In this document: piece after piece, positions 35,288 to 43,624 of the stretch
How positions within the stretch are numbered: position 1 is the first letter of the stretch
How the letters are laid out: each line of letters starts with the position of its first letter
Origin: an uncultured Flavobacteriaceae bacterium
Lineage (GTDB): Bacteria; Bacteroidota; Bacteroidia; Flavobacteriales; Flavobacteriaceae
NCBI GenBank assembly: GCA_947494825.1
Contig: CANLWN010000002.1
Coordinates: forward strand, 62,001-126,000
Direction of reading: 5' to 3'
DNA length: 64,000 bases
Notes under the pieces: generated by a model
Told to the model about the DNA's origin: nothing
Databases searched by the model: none
Seen by the model: only the letters and a program-made list of their open reading frames with translations
Program-made: the position numbers and the translations under genes

Positions 35288-36356
35288 AAATGACATAGAG
35301 TATATTGCTATGGGCTCAACCGTCCTGGGAACCGGTGGCGGGGGCGATCCCTATATCGGAAAGCTTTTGGCCAAAGAAGCCATTAATACATACGGTACGG
35401 TTTCATTGGTAACGGCAGAAGAACTGAACGATGATGCATTGGTAGTACCGATCGCGGCCTTTGGTGCGCCCATGATCCTCGTGGAAAAGTTATTCTCTGG
35501 GAATGAGTTCATCAGAGCTTTCGAAATGATGGAAAGTTACTTGGGAAGAAAAATCGACGCGGTGATGCCCGCGGAGGCGGGAGGGCTCAATGGGGTTATT
35601 CCCATATCCATCGCTGCTCAAAAACAAATTCCGTTAGTAGATGCAGATGGTATGGGCCGGGCATTCCCCCGTCTTGAAATGGTAACTTTTACCTTGCACG
35701 GCATTCCGGTTTCCCCGATTACCCAAGCCGATGAAAAAGGGAATAGAAATGTCTATCACACCATAGACAATACTTGGGGCGAAACACTGGTGGGTGCCAC
35801 GACCATTCAGATGGGTGGCAGTTGCGCTATTGGGTGTTATCCGATGAGCGGGGCACAGGTAAAGAAAGCTGCCGTGCACGGTATCATTTCCTACGCCCAA
35901 GCGCTAGGAGAGTCCATTTTAGATGCCAAGGGGAAAAATCAAAACCCTCTGGATTCCTTGGTGGAAGCAGCAACGGCCATCAAACTGTTTACGGGCAAAA
36001 TAAGCAATGTTACCATTAAAACCGAAGGTCGATGGAACAAGGGTATCTGCGAGATTATGGGGCTGGATGAAAATCAGGGATCCCTTATGTTGCTCGACTT
36101 TCAAAATGAATTTTTAATGGCAAAAAAAGATGGCCAGCCCGTCGCGATTACCCCGGACCTGATCGTGCTCATAGATGCTGAAAATGCACAGCCCATTACC
36201 GCCGAAACCATTCAATATGGTACTCGCGTAGTGGTTTTGGGCATGAAAGCGGATAAACAATGGCGCACATCCCAGGGTATTGAATTGGGAGGGCCAAAAA
36301 AATTTGGTTATCCAGAAAAATACGTGCCGCTCGAAGAATTAAATAAAAGATACTAA
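35271..36356 (+). CDS. DUF917 family protein
   Basis: This 361-residue DUF917 protein has the family's start GSTVLGTGGGGDPYIGKLLA and the region VMPAEAGGLNGVIPISIAAQ. DUF917 proteins are nearly always encoded beside HyuA-like proteins and NCS1 permeases, and are thought to take part in the same cyclic-amide or amino-acid-derivative metabolism, but the reaction is unknown. The start at 35271 (MRKIDKNDIEYI) overlaps the permease gene by 17 bp; the longer frame at 35220 lies entirely inside the permease gene. The next gene begins 1 bp after the stop. Confidence 0.88.
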   Translation: MRKIDKNDIEYIAMGSTVLGTGGGGDPYIGKLLAKEAINTYGTVSLVTAEELNDDALVVPIAAFGAPMILVEKLFSGNEFIRAFEMMESYLGRKIDAVMPAEAGGLNGVIPISIAAQKQIPLVDADGMGRAFPRLEMVTFTLHGIPVSPITQADEKGNRNVYHTIDNTWGETLVGATTIQMGGSCAIGCYPMSGAQVKKAAVHGIISYAQALGESILDAKGKNQNPLDSLVEAATAIKLFTGKISNVTIKTEGRWNKGICEIMGLDENQGSLMLLDFQNEFLMAKKDGQPVAITPDLIVLIDAENAQPITAETIQYGTRVVVLGMKADKQWRTSQGIELGGPKKFGYPEKYVPLEELNKRY

Positions 36357-36357
36357 G

Positions 36358-37941
36358 ATGTACTACAAAATAGGAGTTGATGTGGGTGGCACAAATACTG
36401 ATGCTGTATTGGTTTCCCACGATAATCTTATCCTGGCAAAGACAAAACAAACCACCACCTTGGATGTCAGTAATGGCATAGAAAATGCTATTGGGAAAGT
36501 AATTGCGGATGCCAAGGTTCCCAAACAGGACATCAAGTATATTATGTTGGGCACAACGCACTGCACCAATGCACTTGTGGAACGTAAAGAACTGAACAAG
36601 ATAGGGGCTATTAGAATCGGATTGCCCGCAAGTAGTGCCATACCCACCATGACCGATTTTCCAAAAGACCTCAAAACCCTTTTGGGAAAACATATTTACA
36701 TGGTACACGGAGGCTATGAATTTGACGGAAGGTTGATCAGCCCCTTAAACGAACAAGAGGTAAGGGACTACCTTCTTCAGATGAAAGGGGCAGTGGAATC
36801 ATTGGCCATTACCGGTATTTTCTCCAAAACCTTGCCCGACCAGGAATTGCAAGTAGCGACCTGGGCCAAAGAAATATTGGGCGATGCCGTAAGAATAAGT
36901 TGCTCCCATCAAATTGGCGGATTGGGTTTGTTGGAACGTGAAAATGCCGCAATTCTCAATGCGGCCTTACAAGATGTAGCCTCAAAAATGGTAAAAGCTT
37001 TTAAGGATACCGTGAGGCGTTTGGGCTTGTCATCGCAATTGTTCATTGGTCAAAACGATGGCACCCTGATGTCCTTGGAGCAGTCACAGGATTTTCCGGT
37101 ACTGACCATTTCATCCGGGCCAACCAATAGTATTCGAGGAGCTGGAGCCCTGTCGGGGGTAGCCAATGGAATTGTAATTGATGTTGGAGGCACAACATCT
37201 GACGGTGGGGTGCTGGTCAATTATTTCCCCAGAGAAAGTACCCAGGCGGCGCAAATAGGCGGCGTACTTACCAATTTTAGAATGCCCGATATTGTCGCGG
37301 TCGGTATTGGAGGGGGCACTATAGTGAGGTTCAAGGATGGAAAATGCCATTTGGGGCCCGATTCTGTAGGGTATATGCTGAAGGAGCAAGGCGTTGCCTT
37401 TGGGGGCCATACCTTGACGCTGTCCGACTTCTTTTTGGCAAATGATGCCTTGCAAATTGAAGGTGCCCTAGGGATAAGAAGCCTAAAAGAAACCATAGAA
37501 AGGATTTCAGGACAAGCTTTTTCCGAGGCTTTGGCATCGGTAAAATATCAAATTCAACTTGCCATTGAAAGCGTGGTGGATAAATTAAAAACGGATGCTG
37601 CGGAAATTCCCGTAATCGCATGCGGCGGCGGGGCATTTTTGCTGCCCAAAACCATTGACGGGGCGTCGGAAGTACTATTTCCAGAGCATTTGGAAGTGGC
37701 CAACGCCTTTGGAGCCTGTATTGCCCAAATAGGTCATGAGGAGGAAATGGTGGTCAATACCCTGCAAAGTGATGAAAAACAAGCCATGGACAAACTCATG
37801 CTGACCGTAAGAAAGGCCTTGTTGCAAAATGGTGCTTTGGAGGACAGTATTAAAGTGCTGGCCAAAGAATCGACTCCCCTAGCCTATCTGCCCGGGGCGG
37901 TAAAACTGAAAGTGAAACTCTGTGGCGACTTGATTACCTAA
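36358..37941 (+). CDS. Second hydantoinase/oxoprolinase A-like protein
   Basis: This 527-residue HyuA homologue, shorter than the 688-residue one at 29222, is of the type paired with DUF917. Motifs are IGVDVGGTNTDAVLVSHDNL at the start, TTHCTNALVERKELNKIGAI, and a second phosphate loop VIDVGGTTSDGGVLVNYFPR, then the GGGTIVRF and ACGGGAFLLPKT segments. It lacks a dedicated B subunit nearby and probably works with DUF917. The gene ends the operon and overlaps the convergent transporter gene by 4 bp. Confidence 0.9.
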   Translation: MYYKIGVDVGGTNTDAVLVSHDNLILAKTKQTTTLDVSNGIENAIGKVIADAKVPKQDIKYIMLGTTHCTNALVERKELNKIGAIRIGLPASSAIPTMTDFPKDLKTLLGKHIYMVHGGYEFDGRLISPLNEQEVRDYLLQMKGAVESLAITGIFSKTLPDQELQVATWAKEILGDAVRISCSHQIGGLGLLERENAAILNAALQDVASKMVKAFKDTVRRLGLSSQLFIGQNDGTLMSLEQSQDFPVLTISSGPTNSIRGAGALSGVANGIVIDVGGTTSDGGVLVNYFPRESTQAAQIGGVLTNFRMPDIVAVGIGGGTIVRFKDGKCHLGPDSVGYMLKEQGVAFGGHTLTLSDFFLANDALQIEGALGIRSLKETIERISGQAFSEALASVKYQIQLAIESVVDKLKTDAAEIPVIACGGGAFLLPKTIDGASEVLFPEHLEVANAFGACIAQIGHEEEMVVNTLQSDEKQAMDKLMLTVRKALLQNGALEDSIKVLAKESTPLAYLPGAVKLKVKLCGDLIT

Positions 37942-39032
37942 CGGTTACGATTTGGATTCAGCCGTGTTTTATCCCTCCAATAAGAGGCCAGGGACGAGCC
38001 CGAAATGTTCATCCAAGGTCCAAAAACTGCGGGTGCGAGCCCCATAGTCGCCAACCTACCCATTTCAAGGGCAATCCCAGAGGCCAAGCCCGCATTTTGC
38101 ATCCCCACTTCAAATGCAATGGTCCGCGCTGACGCTTTGTCCAGTCCAACCAAACGCCCACCCGTGTATCCCAAAAGGTAACCGCAGCAATTGTGTGCGA
38201 TGACCACAGCGATCAACACCAGACCAAGGGTCAGTAAGGAATCCCTACCCGCTGCGGTAATAATGGTAATGATAATGGCGATACCCGCCATGGATATAAT
38301 CGGCATGGCCTTGTCCAACCACTTAAAACGGCCATGGACCATTTTATTGAAAATCAGCCCGGCGATAATGGGTAAAATCACGATTTTCATGATACTCCAG
38401 AGCATCCCTAGAAAGTCGATCGGCACCAATTGATCCGCCAACAACTTCATAAAAAAGGGCGTGACTATAGGGGACAGGAGGGTGGCACAGGCCGTAAGGG
38501 TAAGCGATAGGGCCAAATTGGCTCCTGAAATATAGGCCATTACATTGGAGGCCAGTCCACTTGGTGAGCACCCGACCAGAATGACCCCTGCGGCGATTTC
38601 CGGAGGAAGACCGGATACATAGGCCAATCCAAACCCGATAAAGGGCATAATGGTGAATTGTGCCAATAGGCCTACCAAAACGCCTTTCGGCATTTGAATG
38701 ACCCCGCGAAAATCCTTAAGGCTCATGGAGGTGCCCATGCCGAACATGATGACCATCAAAAGGGGCACGATCAGTTTTTTAAGACTAAACCCCCCGATCT
38801 CGGTAAAAAATTGCGGATAGAACATGGAGGCCGCCACGGCGGCAAAAATCCATATGGTAAAGGAAAACCCCTTGAGTTTTTTTGAAGTCTGAAAAGCAAG
38901 GGCAAGGCTCAGGAAAAAAAGTACCACCAAAGGTCCCGTTTTCTCGCCCTGGCCCAAAACCAGCATAAGCAGTAGCGCAAGAGCAACCAATGCACTTAGG
39001 ACAAAAGCGTATTTACCAAAAGCCCCCTTCAT
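37938..39032 (-). CDS. Bile acid:sodium symporter family (BASS) transporter
   Basis: This 364-residue protein has about ten membrane helices. The family core is visible in LLMVIMFGMGTSMSLKDFRG, GVILVGCSPSGLASNVMAYI (with the crossover-type GCxPxGxASN motif) and FEVGMQNAGLASGIALEMGR (the second conserved motif of this fold). Members carry bile acids, pantoate, keto acids or other organic anions with sodium. It faces the hydantoinase operon tail-to-tail, overlapping it by 4 bp. It could export or import a related organic acid, but only position suggests that. Confidence 0.9.
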   Translation of the reverse strand: MKGAFGKYAFVLSALVALALLLMLVLGQGEKTGPLVVLFFLSLALAFQTSKKLKGFSFTIWIFAAVAASMFYPQFFTEIGGFSLKKLIVPLLMVIMFGMGTSMSLKDFRGVIQMPKGVLVGLLAQFTIMPFIGFGLAYVSGLPPEIAAGVILVGCSPSGLASNVMAYISGANLALSLTLTACATLLSPIVTPFFMKLLADQLVPIDFLGMLWSIMKIVILPIIAGLIFNKMVHGRFKWLDKAMPIISMAGIAIIITIITAAGRDSLLTLGLVLIAVVIAHNCCGYLLGYTGGRLVGLDKASARTIAFEVGMQNAGLASGIALEMGRLATMGLAPAVFGPWMNISGSSLASYWRDKTRLNPNRNR

Positions 39033-39259
39033 TGCATAAATGATCTGACGTTGGCCCCTAAATCCTTTAGTTTTTCTTCCAATAGGTTATGTCCTTTTTT
39101 TTGTTTTCTACGGCACCAAAATACAGAATAAATTAATCGAAAATAAATTGAATGAAATTTTGTCCTTGATTTAGTTTTCTTGAGTTTTATACCCATAAAT
39201 TTAAACTGTTCACAAAACCTTCCTTTTTACATGCTCTGGCAGAAAAAAGTATAAGAACC

Positions 39260-40402
39260 ATGTCATTAAAAAAAATAATCAAATATATAAAGCGAATGTT
39301 ATTGGTCTTGGTCACACTTTCCGTTCTTGCGGTAATCGGTTATCTGTTGTTTGTAAGTTACTATCCTTCCTTTGGCGGTGACGTTTCCAAGGAACTGCAG
39401 ACCAAATACAGCAGTTCGGAGAATTATAAAAATGGTGCATTTGTCAACAGAAAAAATGTCCCGGAGGATTTAAGTTTTTGGGAAACCGTTAAAATTGCGC
39501 GGAAGTTCTTCTTTACCAAAGTACCCAATGGGGTGCCCAATGGGAATGTAGCGGTTGAAGCAGTGGACTCCGTGCAAATTGCGGATTACCAAGGGAAAAC
39601 TCGCTTGGTCTGGTTTGGACACTCGGCCTTTCTATTACAGATGGCGGGCAAGAATATTCTGATAGACCCTATGTTTGGCGACGTTCCCGCCCCACATCCG
39701 ATGTTGGGAGGAAAACGTTTCAGCAAGCAGTTGCCCATAGCCGTGGAACAGCTTCCAAAAATCGATGCGGTAATCTTCTCCCATGACCACTACGACCACC
39801 TGGATTATGAATCCGTTCTTAAGCTGAAGGACAAAGTAGAGCACTTTTACACCCCCTTGGCGGTAGGTGTACATTTAAGGGCATGGGATATTGAACCGGA
39901 GCGTATCGTAGAGCTGGATTGGTGGCAGAATGTCACCCATGGGGATCTGGAGTTTGTATGTACCCCGGCGCAGCACTTTTCTGGACGAAAATTTGGCAAT
40001 AGACAAAGTACACTGTGGAGTTCATGGGTGATACGGTCGTCCTCGGAAAGCATCTTTTTCAGTGGCGATAGTGGCTATGGTCCACATTTCAAGGAAATTG
40101 GGGAAAAATACGGTCCTTTTGATTTTGCCATGATGGAGTGCGGACAGTACAACGAATCCTGGCCCGATATCCACATGTTTCCCGAGGAGACCGTGCAAGC
40201 GGGCAAGGATGTTGGTGCCAAGGTGGTCATGCCCATACACTGGGGCGCCTTTAAATTGGCATTGCACTCCTGGACCGATCCCGCTGAACGCGCCACTGCC
40301 AAGGCAAAAGCTTTGCAAATACCTTTGGTAATCCCTAAAATTGGCGCACCGATCGAATTGAGACGTTCCAAGGACAGCAATTCCGACTGGTGGAAAGATT
40401 GA
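39260..40402 (+). CDS. MBL-fold metallo-hydrolase (NAPE-PLD/UlaG-like), membrane-anchored
   Basis: This 380-residue protein has an N-terminal membrane helix (MLLVLVTLSVLAVIGYLLFV) followed by a metallo-beta-lactamase domain: RLVWFGHSAFLLQMAGKNIL, LIDPMFGDVPAPHPML, the zinc motif FSHDHYDHLDYE (HxHxDH), the second-shell CTPAQHFSGRKF and C-terminal MPIHWGAFKLALHSW. This set is typical of the phospholipase D-like/NAPE-PLD branch that acts on phospholipid derivatives, though bacterial substrates vary. The 227-bp gap upstream has no clear element. Confidence 0.9.
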   Translation: MSLKKIIKYIKRMLLVLVTLSVLAVIGYLLFVSYYPSFGGDVSKELQTKYSSSENYKNGAFVNRKNVPEDLSFWETVKIARKFFFTKVPNGVPNGNVAVEAVDSVQIADYQGKTRLVWFGHSAFLLQMAGKNILIDPMFGDVPAPHPMLGGKRFSKQLPIAVEQLPKIDAVIFSHDHYDHLDYESVLKLKDKVEHFYTPLAVGVHLRAWDIEPERIVELDWWQNVTHGDLEFVCTPAQHFSGRKFGNRQSTLWSSWVIRSSSESIFFSGDSGYGPHFKEIGEKYGPFDFAMMECGQYNESWPDIHMFPEETVQAGKDVGAKVVMPIHWGAFKLALHSWTDPAERATAKAKALQIPLVIPKIGAPIELRRSKDSNSDWWKD

Positions 40403-40510
40403 TGATATCCGGTTGTTTGGTGTGATTTCCCAGAATTAAATCGATCCAAAATAAATTGGATTGATTTTTGATGTCAACTACTCAAATCATAGTTTTCAAA
40501 ACCACTCGCT

Positions 40511-41333
40511 GTGCTGTCTAAATTTCGTCTACATACATCCTTGTTGGTAGTCTTCTCGTTCTCCCTGATATGCACAGGTTTAAGAGCCCAAAAGCCGTTT
40601 GGGGGGGGGCAAAGACAAAAAATTAATTTTGAACGTCGTTGATAACTTTGACAATCCAACAGCCCTAGTAAAAATGTTTCCCAAAACGTACAATAGATTG
40701 GCCAGTGCCCACCTAGGTTTTGGTTATAGAATTATTAGCAGGAGTACCCCGGGTGGCTATATCAGTATTAACTGTGATTTTCTTTATAAGAAGGATTCTT
40801 TGGTGGGATACCGTCTAAGACCCGAACTTCCCGATAAACCCAAACTACGGAACAAATATTTGAACTGGTACGCAGGAAAATTTGAGATTACAGAAAACCA
40901 TAAAGTGAAGCCGTATTACCACAATCGAAAATCGTTTGAGGCCCCGCTAGACAATTATTCAGGAGACAAAAGCACTAAAGTGAAGGTCCGGGCCTATATG
41001 TCTCCCACCTCTGGTCTTTGGTACGGAGGCAGAGGAGGGTGGTCCATGTCACTATTGCCAAACAGAAAACACTTTCTTGCCCTAGAGCAATCGTTGACCA
41101 GGGAAATTGTTATGGAATTAATGTACAGTAAAAATCCCGCAACAAGATTAACGGCAATTGAATATTATTATAAATACCCTGAACTGTTTGAAGAAAGCAA
41201 AGAAGAGCTTGATGAGTGGATTGAAATTATATTTAAACAGGTTCCAAGGATTTCCACCTTGAGAGGCTGCTTAGGAGGGCAGGAAAGCGTAAGGAAATTG
41301 GTCGAAGAATACGTTAAATTATCCGTAAATTAG
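40511..41333 (+). CDS. Exported protein of unknown function, interrupted at a G9 tract
   Basis: Two frames join at a run of nine G (40601-40609). The first frame, from a GTG at 40511, encodes a good signal peptide (LSKFRLHTSLLVVFSFSLIC, then TGLRAQKPFGGG). The second, beginning right at the tract, encodes the mature protein of about 240 residues (KDKKLILNVVDNFDNPTALV, FGYRIISRSTPGGYISINCD, and a C-terminal helical part RLTAIEYYYKYPELFEESKE). Removing one G would join them exactly. As read here, the signal frame stops at TGA after about 25 further bases. It could be a phase-variable gene, a pseudogene or a base-calling error. Family unknown. Confidence 0.65.
40601..40609 (+). repeat. G9 homopolymer inside a coding region
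   Basis: Nine consecutive G residues sit at the exact junction of two reading frames of one exported protein. A length of 8 (or 11) would restore the frame. This is the classical form of a slipped-strand contingency locus and also a typical place for sequencing errors. Confidence 0.8.
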
Positions 41334-41357
41334 CATGATTTCGAAGAAATCAGAAAA

Positions 41358-41744
41358 ATGACCAAATCAGTACTTCACAAAACACTTACTCACTTCATCG
41401 TATTGGTTTGGCTAGCCAACGGACTCTTCTGCAAAGTACTCAATCTGATACCCAGACATGAGGAGATTGTTGGCCGGATACTTGGTGAAGCATATTCAAG
41501 ACCATTGACGATAGCCATAGGACTCGCAGAAATCGGAATGGCCATTTGGATTTTAAGTGGTGCAAAAGCGCGCTTAAATGCGGTACTTCAAATCACTGTT
41601 GTTGTTATGATGAATATGCTTGAATTCATCTTGGTTCCAGACCTTTTGCTATGGGGAAAGCTCAATGCGCTTTTTGCATTCTTGTTTATACTTTTAGTTT
41701 ACATAAATGAATTTCATTTAAATAAAAAGGCCGAACGGATATAG
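41358..41744 (+). CDS. DoxX-like membrane protein
   Basis: This 128-residue protein has four predicted helices: THFIVLVWLANGLFCKVLNL, IAIGLAEIGMAIWILSGAKA, VVVMMNMLEFILVPDLLLWG and LFAFLFILLVYINEFHL. It fits the DoxX-like group found next to DUF2071 genes. The next gene begins 1 bp after its stop. The four genes from here to 43620 are tightly packed or overlapping and form one operon. Function is unknown; coupling with DUF2071 and a methyltransferase suggests membrane-linked small-molecule metabolism. Confidence 0.8.
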   Translation: MTKSVLHKTLTHFIVLVWLANGLFCKVLNLIPRHEEIVGRILGEAYSRPLTIAIGLAEIGMAIWILSGAKARLNAVLQITVVVMMNMLEFILVPDLLLWGKLNALFAFLFILLVYINEFHLNKKAERI

Positions 41745-41745
41745 C

Positions 41746-42486
41746 ATGCTCAATTACTTAAAGAACCACCCTTTTGCCGTAGAAGCGTTTTTTGAAAGCT
41801 CGCTTGTCTTGACGTTCGCTGTTCCTAAGAAGCAACTGGAAAAACTTGTCCCTGAATGCTTGGAACTGGACACCTTCAAAGAGAGCTGGGCGTTTGTCGC
41901 TATGGCTATGGTTCAAACCAAAGCGCTGCGACCAAAAGGGTTTCCAAAATTTATCGGTAACGACTTTTTTTTAATCGGTTATCGCGTGTTTGTCAAGTAT
42001 ACGACCAATGCAGGGAAACGATTAAGGGGATTGTATATTCTTAAGTCAGAGACCAACAAAAAGAAGATGGAATTTTTCGGCAATATGTTTACCCACTACG
42101 ATTACGGCACTAGCGATATCGCCTATTCAAAAAAAAACAGCATAACAGAAATAAAATCGATACAGTCCAACTTTAATATTAGAATTGAACGTAATGAGGG
42201 GGATGTTCCAATACCTCCAGATTCGCCCTTCTCAGATTGGAAGGAAGCGAGGCGGTTCGCGGGTCCCTTGCCGTTTACATTCACCTATAGCCAAGAAGCC
42301 AAAGAAGTTCTAATCATCGAAGGCGTAAGGCAAAACTGGAAGCCGAAACCTGTTCGGGTCATTGATTACACAGTTTCCTTTTTGAAGACCTTGGATCTGG
42401 AGCATCCTGTTTTAGCCAATGCCTTTATCATTGAGAACGTTCCATACCATTGGAAAAAAGGAAGGAAGGAGCAATGGAACAACTAA
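41746..42486 (+). CDS. DUF2071 family protein
   Basis: This 246-residue cytoplasmic protein matches the DUF2071 (YqjF-like acetoacetate decarboxylase-fold) pattern: LVLTFAVPKKQLEKLVPECL, FVAMAMVQTKALRPKGFPKF, FLIGYRVFVKYTTNAGKRLR and the later GPLPFTFTYSQEAKEVLIIE. No enzymatic activity is established for the family. The conserved acetoacetate decarboxylase lysine could not be identified by eye. It overlaps the following methyltransferase gene by 13 bp. Confidence 0.8.
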   Translation: MLNYLKNHPFAVEAFFESSLVLTFAVPKKQLEKLVPECLELDTFKESWAFVAMAMVQTKALRPKGFPKFIGNDFFLIGYRVFVKYTTNAGKRLRGLYILKSETNKKKMEFFGNMFTHYDYGTSDIAYSKKNSITEIKSIQSNFNIRIERNEGDVPIPPDSPFSDWKEARRFAGPLPFTFTYSQEAKEVLIIEGVRQNWKPKPVRVIDYTVSFLKTLDLEHPVLANAFIIENVPYHWKKGRKEQWNN

Positions 42487-43238
42487 GAAAACCTTTTCAG
42501 GGAGTTACTAATATCCTTCGTTTTAATTGGCACTTTTATGTCCTTTTCTTTGGATTTCTATGCCTTCTTTTGTTGTTTGTCCGCTACTTCAATGAACCCT
42601 TTAGGTCCTTTTTCCTCTTCACCTTGGTCGTTGTAATTGCCATAACGCTTGTTTCAGTGCTCGTTTCGTATTACGTCTACGATCTTTCGGGACTGTATGC
42701 CTTCGATTGGCTGGGCAAATCGATGCTTGATGGGAAAGGAAGGATAGTGAACATTCATGCCGGTTTTGACGAGACCAGTGTTTTATTGAGGACCATATTA
42801 GATCCTTCCGAACTCGTCGTGCTCGATTTTTACGATCCCAAAAAACATACTGAGGTAGCTATCAAAAGGGCAAGAAGGGCGTATCCTGCATTTCCTGATA
42901 CCATCAGGGCAGATACAACCCACTTGCCACTACCTGATCATGTGGCAGACAAGGTGTTTACCATTTTAGCCGCACATGAAATCAGAAATGAGGAAGAACG
43001 AATTATTTTCTTCAAGGAACTTAGCAGAATCCTCAAAGCAAATGGAACGATAATTGTTACCGAGCATTTAAGGGATATTGCTAATTTTCTGGCATACAAT
43101 ATTGGTTTCTTCCATTTTTATTCCAAAAAGACTTGGTTGGATACTTTTGATTCGGCCGGGCTGCTAGTGAGGAAGGAAATAAAGATCACACCGTTTATAA
43201 CCACCTTTATACTTGAAAAAAATGGAATTACACCTTAG
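42474..43238 (+). CDS. Membrane-associated class I SAM methyltransferase
   Basis: This 254-residue protein has two N-terminal membrane helices (NWHFYVLFFGFLCLLLLFVR and SFFLFTLVVVIAITLVSVLV) and a C-terminal methyltransferase domain. The fold is recognisable from IVNIHAGFDETS, the acidic strand end VVLDFYDP, the DTTHLPLPDHVADKVFTILA motif IV region and GTIIVTEHLRDIANFL. The glycine-rich SAM loop is degenerate (NIHAGFDET rather than GxGxG). The ATG at 42474 is used; an earlier ATG at 42450 is in the same frame but lies further inside the DUF2071 gene. The next gene overlaps its end by 17 bp. Confidence 0.82.
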   Translation: MEQLRKPFQGVTNILRFNWHFYVLFFGFLCLLLLFVRYFNEPFRSFFLFTLVVVIAITLVSVLVSYYVYDLSGLYAFDWLGKSMLDGKGRIVNIHAGFDETSVLLRTILDPSELVVLDFYDPKKHTEVAIKRARRAYPAFPDTIRADTTHLPLPDHVADKVFTILAAHEIRNEEERIIFFKELSRILKANGTIIVTEHLRDIANFLAYNIGFFHFYSKKTWLDTFDSAGLLVRKEIKITPFITTFILEKNGITP

Positions 43239-43620
43239 GATTATCGGCGTTCTATTGGTTGTCTTGGCCCTTGTACATGTTATTTTTCCAAAATACTTCA
43301 ATTGGCCTCGGGAAACAGCAAACATGAGCTTGATCAATCGCCAAATGATGTATGTGCATACCTTCTTTATCGCTTTTACGGTTTTCCTAATGGGACTCTT
43401 ATGCCTTACATCGGCCCAGGAGGTGGTAGAAACGCCTCTGGGAAGAAAAATTGCCCTAGGCGTTGGGGTCTTCTGGGCCATACGTTTCGTTATCCAACTG
43501 TTCGGGTATTCTCCCAAGCTTTGGCGGGGCAAGGCCTTTGAAACAACCATACACATTGTCTTCTCTTTGTTATGGTTGTATATGTGCATTATTTTTTTTA
43601 GTACCTATTTTGCCCAATAA
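43222..43620 (+). CDS. Small integral membrane protein
   Basis: This protein of about 132 residues has four helices: LHLRIIGVLLVVLALVHVIF, MYVHTFFIAFTVFLMGLLCL, VFWAIRFVIQLFGYSPKLWR and TIHIVFSLLWLYMCIIFFST. The ATG at 43222 (MELHLRIIGV) is preferred over an upstream TTG at 43213. It ends the DoxX/DUF2071/methyltransferase operon and faces the large VIT-domain gene tail-to-tail with 4 bp between them. No family is recognised. Confidence 0.75.
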   Translation: MELHLRIIGVLLVVLALVHVIFPKYFNWPRETANMSLINRQMMYVHTFFIAFTVFLMGLLCLTSAQEVVETPLGRKIALGVGVFWAIRFVIQLFGYSPKLWRGKAFETTIHIVFSLLWLYMCIIFFSTYFAQ

Positions 43621-43624
43621 ACCA

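Noticed and set aside
43164-43589. 141-codon minus-strand frame opposite the small membrane protein
   Set aside because: It is a shadow frame of two overlapping genes and contains no recognisable domain.
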